NCBI GenBank assembly: GCA_021779695.1
Contig: JAJYAE010000001.1
Location: 6,302-70,301 of the forward strand
Direction: 5' to 3'
DNA length: 64,000 bases
From: Acidobacteriota bacterium
GTDB taxonomy: Bacteria > Acidobacteriota > Terriglobia > Terriglobales > Acidobacteriaceae
The translations under genes were made by a program, and so were the position numbers. Positions 34,423-40,953 of the stretch are shown in pieces (position 1 is the first letter of the stretch; every line of letters starts with the position of its first letter). The notes beneath the pieces were generated by a model. The model was not told the DNA's origin, did no database searches, and worked only from the letters and a program-made list of their open reading frames with translations.

Positions 34423-34989
34423 ATGTTCAAAGAACTTGCGCCGCTGGTGCGGCATCGCGCCGTCCTGTTCACCGTCAGCCACCTCGAAGATGACCAGTTT
34501 CGCGTGAACGTTATCCCCAAGAAGATCAGCGACGGTGAGAACGACGCTCTCACAACGCCGGTCAGCGTGACCGGCACCGTCGAGGATCTCGACCGCGAGC
34601 TTCCCCAGACGCTGCTCCACTTCGTCTCCAGCCACCTCGAACTGAAGAATTCGCTCGAACGAGCCAAAGCAGAGATGGAGGAGGCGTCCAAAGCCGCCCG
34701 GTCCGAAGCGAGAAAGAAGTCCGGAAGCCAGATCACGAAGAAGGATCCGGCCGTGGATACCAGCAAGCCAGCCGTGGCGCCGGAAGCACCAGTTCCGACA
34801 AAGGCCGAGCCTCCCCAAGCGGCAAGTCTGTTCGACACCGAGCCGGAGCCTGTCAGAGCCCATGAAGACGATGGAATGGCTGCTGGCAGCGCGCGGCCTG
34901 CCGTTGTGGCATCGGAGACCGACGAGGATGAGGAGATCCTCCGGGAAGCGTTCGCCGAGCCAGAAGGCGAGGAAGACGAAGCGGCCTGA
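34423..34989 (+). CDS. PRTRC system protein E
   Basis: The protein has 188 residues, with the ATG at 34423 preceded by GGAAGGAA. The N-terminal 80 residues (MFKELAPLVRHRAVLFTVS, FRVNVIPKKI, ALTTPVSVTGTVEDLD) are PRTRC E. A helical stretch (about 85-110) and an acidic, Pro-rich tail follow. It is split from the C-F-B-ThiF run by 2 kb containing the toxin pair and the YecA gene. Biochemical function unknown. Confidence 0.85.
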   Translation: MFKELAPLVRHRAVLFTVSHLEDDQFRVNVIPKKISDGENDALTTPVSVTGTVEDLDRELPQTLLHFVSSHLELKNSLERAKAEMEEASKAARSEARKKSGSQITKKDPAVDTSKPAVAPEAPVPTKAEPPQAASLFDTEPEPVRAHEDDGMAAGSARPAVVASETDEDEEILREAFAEPEGEEDEAA

Positions 34990-35233
34990 AGAGCATCGGA
35001 GGCGCCTAGTTGTGCACCGCTTTTCCAGGTGAAATCCACAACCGAGACGATCGGCTGTTGGCCCGCGGGCGAGTCAGGCCGGTGAAAATGTAACTTCAAG
35101 TTCTCGTAAGACTTGCAGCGCGAGCCGGGAACGTCTTCCGAGGGCTGCGCAAACGGAAAATCTCCGGATGAACCTGCCTTGCCGCTCTCTTGTCATCTAT
35201 ACATTCGCCTTATCTTCGCCTATGCTTTTATCC

Positions 35234-35309
35234 ATGTTCCAGGGACCGTCAGCACGCAAGACCTTCGTTGTCGCCTGTAAGAAATGCCGCCGGGACGTCC
35301 CGACCGGCG
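35234..35309 (+). pseudogene. 5' fragment of a small zinc-ribbon gene
   Basis: MFQGPSARKTFVVACKKC then RRDVPTG encodes the beginning of the same zinc-ribbon protein whose full body lies at 38908-39117. The match is exact for 50 bases and then stops at 35309, where the resolvase module begins. This looks like the original N-terminus cut off by insertion. Confidence 0.6.
35260..35309 (+). repeat. 50-bp exact direct repeat, left copy
   Basis: Identical over 50 bases to 38931-38980 and in the same orientation. It encodes TFVVACKKCRRDVPTG of the zinc-ribbon gene. The two copies bracket the CcbP / resolvase / IS66 block of 3.6 kb. Confidence 0.9.
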
Positions 35310-35335
35310 GTGAGCTTTCGGCAGAGGTGCACAGA

Positions 35336-35704
35336 TCAGAAGCAGTATCCCTGTGCGACCCAGTAATGCCAGTCCTCGATGGCCTGGCGGGTTGACCCGT
35401 CGGCATCGGCAGCAGTCAGTTGAGAGAGCGGGACTGCCATATTCCGATCCTGCCAGCGGATCATTACAAGCATGTCGGCGGAGCAGGCGTCCTCAGGCGC
35501 CATGCGCCGGACCTCGACAGATTCGCCTTTGCGGAGAGGCGAAGTGGTTCGGGAGGTGGTGCATGTTGCGCGGAACGGGAAGCTGATCTTTTCTTCCAGA
35601 TAGTAGTACCAGCTCATAGCCTGTTCTTCGGGTCCATTCGCGTCCACGATGATTTCGTCATGGATTCGGTTCTCCCGGACGGAGTTGCGCTTGCGTTTGG
35701 CCAT
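35336..35704 (-). CDS. CcbP-like calcium-binding family protein
   Basis: The protein has 122 residues. GPEEQAMSWYYYLEEKISFPF, then SPLRKGESVEVRRMAPED and AIEDWHYWVAQGYCF, match the small acidic family (Pfam Calci_bind_CcbP) named after a cyanobacterial calcium-binding protein. Many members have no tested function. It lies 5 bases after the resolvase gene on the same strand and may be its passenger. Confidence 0.75.
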   Translation of the reverse strand: MAKRKRNSVRENRIHDEIIVDANGPEEQAMSWYYYLEEKISFPFRATCTTSRTTSPLRKGESVEVRRMAPEDACSADMLVMIRWQDRNMAVPLSQLTAADADGSTRQAIEDWHYWVAQGYCF

Positions 35705-35709
35705 GGCGA

Positions 35710-36387
35710 TTACGATGAGCGCGGCCTGTTCAGGATACGGCGCACGGAGGTGCGGCCGATGCTGAGCTGGCGAGCGATCTGAGATTTGCTCATGCCGGAG
35801 CGATGGAGCTTTTGGATTTTGTCAGCATTGAGGCCGGCGGTGAGAGGACGGCCCAGTGCTTTGCCGCTTTGCCGGGCATGAGCGAGACCGGCACGAACGC
35901 GCTCGCGCAGGACCTCGCGCTCGAACTCGGCGAAGACCGCGAGCATGGCGGCCATGGCGCGGCCGGCTGGTGTAGTCAGGTCGAGAGCCTCGGTCAGCGA
36001 GACGAAGCCGACGCCGAGATGCTCCAGTTCCTGCAGTGTGGCGAGCAGGTCGGTGACCGATCTGCCCCAGCGATCGAGTCGCCAGACCAGCACCACATCG
36101 ATGTCGCGGCGCCGCGCCGCTTCGATCAGTTTCTCCCGCATCTGCCGCTGCGAAGCGCCAGAGCCAACTTCCTTCACCTGCATGGCGATCGTCCAGCCAC
36201 GGCGGGCAGCATACTCACGCATCGCGCGATTCTGCATGGCCAACGTTTGCTGATCATGCGTGGAGACGCGGGCATAGATACCGGCGCGAAGCACTGGTTT
36301 TTCGGGTTTACGGGGGTGGCCGAAAACCCTGCGCGATTCGGCGGTTGCGGAGCCTTGTTTTCCGGGCATTTCAGACTGCCTGCGCAC
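35710..36387 (-). CDS. serine recombinase (resolvase/invertase family)
   Basis: The protein has 225 residues. GIYARVSTHDQQTLAMQ holds the catalytic Ser (YARVS). WRLDRWGRSVTDLL and FAEFEREVLRERVRAGLA are the rest of the catalytic domain and the long helix. The C-terminal helix-turn-helix is GMSKSQIARQLSIGRTSV. The size fits a resolvase or invertase rather than a large serine integrase. It would resolve or invert DNA at sites not identified here. Confidence 0.92.
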   Translation of the reverse strand: MRRQSEMPGKQGSATAESRRVFGHPRKPEKPVLRAGIYARVSTHDQQTLAMQNRAMREYAARRGWTIAMQVKEVGSGASQRQMREKLIEAARRRDIDVVLVWRLDRWGRSVTDLLATLQELEHLGVGFVSLTEALDLTTPAGRAMAAMLAVFAEFEREVLRERVRAGLAHARQSGKALGRPLTAGLNADKIQKLHRSGMSKSQIARQLSIGRTSVRRILNRPRSS

Positions 36388-36435
36388 TATGGCCGGAGAC
36401 TATCCTTTTCGGCCATGCCGAGCCATCATAGCGCG

Positions 36436-38013
36436 TCAGGACTCAGCGACACGGCTGCGGTAGTTCCACGGCATCCACTCGGCCGGATTCTGTGCCAGAT
36501 CTTCGGCATGGCGCTGCAACTCGGTCAGGTAGTCGAACGGATTGGCGCCGTTCAGCTCGCAGGTGTGGATCAGGCTCATGTAGAGATCGCCCACCTGGGC
36601 TCCGTTCAGGGTTTTATAAAACAGCGAGTTCTTCCGATGAAGGATCGCACGCTTCAGCGATCGCTCGCAGATATTGTTATCGAGCGGTGCTCCCGCGGTG
36701 CGCAGGAACAGCGTCAGTGCCTTCCAGTGGCGCAACATATATTGGATCGCCTTGCCCAGTCCGGAGTTCGGCTCCGTCCGGCGGTTGTCCAGCTGTGCCT
36801 GCATCCAGCCGTGCAGCTTATCCATCACAGGACGGCTGTGCTGCTGATGGAAGCGCAGCCGCTGCTCCGGTGACATCTTCTGCTCCCGTGCCAGCGCGTC
36901 GTGGCGATACACGGCGCCCAGCGACTCCAGCACATGGCGGCACTCTTCGGGGAAGTTCGTCAGCACTTCAACGAACTGCCGCCGCCCGTGCGCCAGGCAG
37001 TTGGCGATCAGCTCTTCCACGCCCTCACTGAGCTTCGGCGCATTCCGCGCCAGCGCGTCCGACATGCGGATCGGCGCAGCCAGTCCTGCTGCGCGATGCC
37101 TGAGCACGGCGGTCAGGTTCTCGCCCGCATGTTTTGCCCCGCTGAAGAACAACGCGATCTTCCATCCCGGTGCTGTCGACACGATGCCGCTGGTGAAGAC
37201 TCCGGTGCGCTCATCGGCCGGTTCCCGCGCCAGATGCAGTACCCGCACGCTGGTGTCGTCGTTGTGCAGCACTTCGCCCTGCGCTGCTTGCCGGATCAGC
37301 TCATCCCACGCCGGTCGCATCGGCTCCGCCGCTTCCTCGACGATCTCCCACTGCGTGGCCGCCGGCAACGGGATGCCGAGACTCTGTTCGAGATGTTCCA
37401 GCCGGTAGAACGGCATGCCGCTGCCGTACTTCAGCTGCGCGATCATCGCTGCCGCCGTGTCTTCGTACTTCTCTTCGCCCACTCCTTCCGGAGTCTGTGC
37501 AGTAAAGACCTCCCCGCACAGGTTGCAGCGCAGCCGCTCCAGTTCGTAGACGGTGGCCGTCAGTGGAGCCTGCCCCGCGATCCGCACCAGCACCCGCGGA
37601 TCCTGCTGCACATAGACTCGCCCTTTTTCGCAGCCCGGGCAGTGATCGCCGGCCGTCAGCTGCCCATGCGGTACTTCCACTCGCGTGGCGCCACTGTAGG
37701 CATCAGCTCCGTTGCGCCCGTGCCCGGGCTTCTTCGGCTTCTTCTTTTCCTGTGCTGCCGGCTTCGACTGTTCGCCGAGCCCCGCCCGCTCCAGCACTTC
37801 GCGCGTCTTCTCCGTCACCAGCGGGAACAGCAGCTTGCGCAGGTCCCGGATCGTGGTGTCCTTGTCCGCGATCAACTCGGTGAGAAGCTCAAGCCCTTCC
37901 ACCAGTGCCTTCAGCTTCCGGAAGTCCTCCTCAGGCAGCGACGGCCGTACACGCTCCAGCAGCGACTCCAGATCTTCGCGCGGGATCTCCAGCACTTCGG
38001 GCTTCGTCACCAA
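36436..38013 (-). CDS. tnpC: IS66-family transposase TnpC
   Basis: The protein has 525 residues, normal for the family. The N-terminal leucine-rich helix is followed by a zinc-finger-like region (HCPGCEKGRV, RCNLCGEVF), then the DDE domain: HNDDTSVRVL (first Asp), MSDALARNAP (second) and APLDNNICERSLK (Glu). The C-terminal NGANPFDYLTELQ is typical. It appears intact. Confidence 0.95.
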   Translation of the reverse strand: MVTKPEVLEIPREDLESLLERVRPSLPEEDFRKLKALVEGLELLTELIADKDTTIRDLRKLLFPLVTEKTREVLERAGLGEQSKPAAQEKKKPKKPGHGRNGADAYSGATRVEVPHGQLTAGDHCPGCEKGRVYVQQDPRVLVRIAGQAPLTATVYELERLRCNLCGEVFTAQTPEGVGEEKYEDTAAAMIAQLKYGSGMPFYRLEHLEQSLGIPLPAATQWEIVEEAAEPMRPAWDELIRQAAQGEVLHNDDTSVRVLHLAREPADERTGVFTSGIVSTAPGWKIALFFSGAKHAGENLTAVLRHRAAGLAAPIRMSDALARNAPKLSEGVEELIANCLAHGRRQFVEVLTNFPEECRHVLESLGAVYRHDALAREQKMSPEQRLRFHQQHSRPVMDKLHGWMQAQLDNRRTEPNSGLGKAIQYMLRHWKALTLFLRTAGAPLDNNICERSLKRAILHRKNSLFYKTLNGAQVGDLYMSLIHTCELNGANPFDYLTELQRHAEDLAQNPAEWMPWNYRSRVAES

Positions 38014-38091
38014 CCCAGGTTCGCCCAGGTCGTTTCAAAAAGCCAGGATTTTCTTCGCTGTTTTTTGCAGATGTACCTGTTCAGGTCCGCT

Positions 38092-38457
38092 TCACGCTGC
38101 GCTCCCGCCTACAGGACGCCATATCGGTGCTGCCCGCACTCGCGATGCATCGCCGGCTGCCAGCAACAACTGCGCCTGCCACGCTTCCAGCCGCCGCGCC
38201 GCACTGCCCTCGCTATCGGGCCACCAGCCGAACCTTCCCTTTGAGAGTCGTTTGGTCAGAAGCCAAAAGCCCTGCCCATCATAGGCAAGCAGCCGTATCG
38301 TGGTGCCCCGCCGGCTCCTGAAGATGAACACGCAGCCCGAGAACGGATCTTCGGCCAGCTTCTCCTGGCACAGCCGCGCCAGAGAATCCATCCCCTTGCG
38401 TCCATCCACCGGCTCGATCGCCACCAGCACCCGCATCTGCGGCGTGATCTGGATCAT
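38092..38457 (-). CDS. tnpB: IS66 accessory protein TnpB
   Basis: The protein has 121 residues from the ATG at 38457. VAIEPVDGRKGMDSLARLC and VFIFRSRRGTTIRLLAYDGQ are the IS66 Orf2 signatures. The start overlaps the TnpA stop (ATGA). Confidence 0.95.
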   Translation of the reverse strand: MIQITPQMRVLVAIEPVDGRKGMDSLARLCQEKLAEDPFSGCVFIFRSRRGTTIRLLAYDGQGFWLLTKRLSKGRFGWWPDSEGSAARRLEAWQAQLLLAAGDASRVRAAPIWRPVGGSAA

Positions 38458-38852
38458 CCCGTCACTTCTCGCCACGCCCGCAGCAGCGCCGCCCAGTCCG
38501 GCGCCGTCGCGCTCTTCCACTGCACCCGCATCCGCGGCCGCGGTGCACCCTCGAACTCGACGATGTACTCATCGCCTGTTGTGGCCGCTGCTCCGATCAG
38601 TTCCACAAATGCCGGCATCGATGCTCTCTTCTGCCGCTGTTCCACCAATCCGACTCGCCGCTTCAGCACGTTGTAATCCAGCCGCAGTGCCTGCGCCACC
38701 ACGTTCACTCCGTGCTGCCGCGCCTGCTCCACCGCCGCCTGCCACAACGACTCCGGCAGCTTCCCGCGCCCGCTCCGCGTTGATCGGAACTCGTCGAACT
38801 CCTGCCCTAACTGTCGCACTGAATCTGGTACTGCCGACTTCTTCACCGCCAT
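38454..38852 (-). CDS. tnpA: IS66 accessory protein TnpA
   Basis: The protein has 132 residues. It contains a helix-turn-helix-like region (HGVNVVAQALRLDYNVLKRRV) and a C-terminal beta part, as in IS66 Orf1 proteins. It is the first gene of the IS66 operon. Confidence 0.85.
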   Translation of the reverse strand: MAVKKSAVPDSVRQLGQEFDEFRSTRSGRGKLPESLWQAAVEQARQHGVNVVAQALRLDYNVLKRRVGLVEQRQKRASMPAFVELIGAAATTGDEYIVEFEGAPRPRMRVQWKSATAPDWAALLRAWREVTG

Positions 38853-38907
38853 CGTCAGCCGCCCTTATCCGGCTGACTCACCCTACCAACCTTGCACACC
38901 CCATTTC

Positions 38908-39117
38908 ATGCAGCCTTGCCGAAAGGACACGACCTTCGTTGTCGCCTGTAAGAAATGCCGCCGGGACGTCCCGACCGGCGCCGGCGAATTTCCGTTCCAG
39001 TCAATTGTCGTCGAGTGCCCGCTGTGCGGCGAGAAACGCCGTTACCTGCCATCGGAAGTATTCCTCGGACGAGTGGATCAGCTGGTCAATCGGCAAAAGC
39101 GCGCGGGGGCAATCTGA
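38908..39117 (+). CDS. small zinc-ribbon protein, N-terminus replaced by IS66 junction
   Basis: The protein has 69 residues. CKKC and CPLC form a zinc ribbon (ACKKCRRDVPTG, VECPLCGEKRRYLP). The first nine or so residues (MQPCRKDT) are read from IS66 terminal sequence. The native start is probably the fragment at 35234. The body is intact and still coupled to the next gene (TGATG). Confidence 0.6.
   Translation: MQPCRKDTTFVVACKKCRRDVPTGAGEFPFQSIVVECPLCGEKRRYLPSEVFLGRVDQLVNRQKRAGAI
38931..38980 (+). repeat. 50-bp exact direct repeat, right copy
   Basis: Second copy of the 50 bases at 35260-35309. Its left edge abuts the right end of IS66 exactly, which marks the insertion point. Confidence 0.9.
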
Positions 39118-39332
39118 TGTTCGACCCCGACGCACACCTGCCACGAATCAATCGCGGAATGGTCTATCTGGGAGCCTGTTTGATTGCCGGAATCCGGCTT
39201 GCGCGGGAGCGACAGGTGAATGTGCGGGTCGTTCCCACGCGACAGGCGATCGAAGAATCAGTGGATCTAGCACATGAGATTTTCAATTGCGTGTTCCGCA
39301 AAGTGCCGGACCAAGCGAAAAAGCATCATTGA
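39117..39332 (+). CDS. short hypothetical protein
   Basis: The protein has 71 residues, starting in the TGATG overlap with the zinc-ribbon gene. It has a hydrophobic patch (MVYLGACLIAGIRLA) too short for a clear membrane helix and a helical C-terminus. Family unknown. It is the last backbone gene before the Argonaute module. Confidence 0.5.
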   Translation: MFDPDAHLPRINRGMVYLGACLIAGIRLARERQVNVRVVPTRQAIEESVDLAHEIFNCVFRKVPDQAKKHH

Positions 39333-39450
39333 CGGCGTGCCGCCGGAAAACATGTCCGGTGCCGGTTTGTCGGTACTAAGCGACGCCCAAAGAAGGACTC
39401 CTTCTCTCCAGGTTTCTCGCTGGCTCCGCCTTGAAGATCCACAAGGTAAC

Positions 39451-40953
39451 TCACATGTAGTAGCGAAAAGACGACAGTGGCGACACAGAGTCGTCTTCTC
39501 CATACTCGGCCATGATGCCTCCTATCTTTCTCGAGAAAGCCAGAGTAACCGGCTGTCCGCCCGACATGCTTGCAGTATTCCAGTTCATGCGTGCGAGCCC
39601 AAGAATGTCCTTTGCCACACGCTCGAAATCAACGGCTCGGTCGCTCCGAATCTCAATAGGTGCAGGTATATGTGGCCCTGGATAGGTCCCAAACGAAGGC
39701 ATGTAGCCCGTTGTAAAGAGATACGACTTAGCGTTGTTGATTATGCACAGCGTACCTCGATTTGGAGGGTACGAGCCAAAGCGCAACAGACGGAATTGAG
39801 TCGGCATCAGGTTGATGAGTTCGATAACTGGGACTGACGATAAAGCATGTCGAAACCCCTCGCGCTCAGACTCACTAAACGCAGATGTCTTATGGAAGAC
39901 CATGCGGACGGGGTCACCGCCGGTGCGATCTCGATATTCTTCGAGCACATTGGTGGCGAGCGCGGCGGCTTGAGCGTCCGTCAAATGGACATTCCGTCCC
40001 TGATCTTCGCTCCAATCCACATTTCCTCCACGAAGGGCAAACCCTTCCCCTTTGCTGGAGAACGCCTGGGCGATACTCGATTGAACGAGATGTCTCTGGG
40101 TGGTTTTCAGGTGGTGAAAACTGATTCCGACAAAGCAGCTCTCTGGACCATCGAGATTGAGGCGCCAAGGTATGCCTCCGGCCTTGTAGTAGAGAGCAAC
40201 CGAGCTGTTCCACGCTCTGATGTTGGGAGCTTGGTTTGACTCGTGGTCTTCGACAAGGTCCCGAGTCGCGATCTGAACGGGCATCCGATAGCGCATCGCG
40301 CGAGCTTTCAAAGCACGGCGAAAATCACGCTGAAGAAGGTCCTCAGGCTGTTCTTCGATAGCTTCGCTCTCAAACGAAAACGACATCTGGGTGTCTTTCT
40401 GCTTCCTTTTGAGTTGAGCGACTGCTGCCTTTTCTTCCTTCGTCAGTGATGAGTTCAGCGACCAGCAACGTACGATGAGTTCCGCTGGGAGACAGCAAAG
40501 AATGACGTCGGGCTTCTTCGTCTCCATCGAAGCGAGGTGACGTACGCCTTCTGAATACAGGTCCAGAACACTCTCGAACCGAACTTTTGCATCACCTTCG
40601 CGTAGCGCTGCAGCCAAGTCTCCCGACTCTCCACCAAGGCTGCGCACAAATCGCGCGTCCGTAACCATTTTGGCTCGGAACACCTCGTCAAAGCCGGGGT
40701 ATGCGGGATACTGCGTTATGTCCGCTGCCCCAGGAATGAAGTCCGCACAGCGGTTGAGCCATTTCTGCGTTGCCTCGATCATCTGATCCGGGCCAACGAG
40801 TCCAACCGTGATCATCTCGTTTCTTCCGGCGCCGAATCGTAGATCAAAAGGGCCTGCTTCGCGAAGTCCTTGGCGCACATCGGAAAATTCACCTGGGCCG
40901 CCAAACTCCAGTAGCGGTTCATCCATTTGACAAAGATCAATTTGTATCGGCAT
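39451..40953 (-). CDS. short prokaryotic Argonaute (MID-PIWI)
   Basis: The protein has 500 residues, the size of short Argonautes, with no PAZ domain. The MID region is in the first half. The PIWI domain begins near AGGIPWRL (258-265). Later blocks are FVGISF (274-279), FALRGG, VFHKTSAF (353-360) and LARMNWNTAS (453-462). The first catalytic Asp is replaced by Ser278 and HKTS stands where a catalytic Asp would be, so it should bind a guide and target but not cut. It overlaps the effector gene by 17 bases. Family practice: such proteins switch on an APAZ partner. Confidence 0.88.
   Translation of the reverse strand: MPIQIDLCQMDEPLLEFGGPGEFSDVRQGLREAGPFDLRFGAGRNEMITVGLVGPDQMIEATQKWLNRCADFIPGAADITQYPAYPGFDEVFRAKMVTDARFVRSLGGESGDLAAALREGDAKVRFESVLDLYSEGVRHLASMETKKPDVILCCLPAELIVRCWSLNSSLTKEEKAAVAQLKRKQKDTQMSFSFESEAIEEQPEDLLQRDFRRALKARAMRYRMPVQIATRDLVEDHESNQAPNIRAWNSSVALYYKAGGIPWRLNLDGPESCFVGISFHHLKTTQRHLVQSSIAQAFSSKGEGFALRGGNVDWSEDQGRNVHLTDAQAAALATNVLEEYRDRTGGDPVRMVFHKTSAFSESEREGFRHALSSVPVIELINLMPTQFRLLRFGSYPPNRGTLCIINNAKSYLFTTGYMPSFGTYPGPHIPAPIEIRSDRAVDFERVAKDILGLARMNWNTASMSGGQPVTLAFSRKIGGIMAEYGEDDSVSPLSSFRYYM

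Larger units (their letters stand above)
36401..38930 (-). mobile_element. IS66-family insertion sequence
   Basis: The element carries the full tnpA-tnpB-tnpC set in that order. Imperfect inverted ends are proposed: TATCCTTTTCGGCC at 36401-36414 and its counterpart GCCGAAAGGACA at 38918-38929. No matching 8-base target duplication flanks these ends, so one end has probably been rearranged. The boundaries are approximate. Confidence 0.75.

Noticed and set aside
35168..35395. 75-residue frame read as an intact gene
   Set aside because: The first 22 residues lie upstream of the likely start, and the part after 35309 is inserted sequence; treated as a fragment.
35803..36873. 356-residue + strand frame
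   Set aside because: Antisense to the serine recombinase and IS66 transposase, both with full catalytic motifs.
36901..38244. 447-residue + strand frame
   Set aside because: Antisense to the IS66 transposase, with Arg/Gln/His-rich composition and no family; a shadow of a G+C-rich gene.
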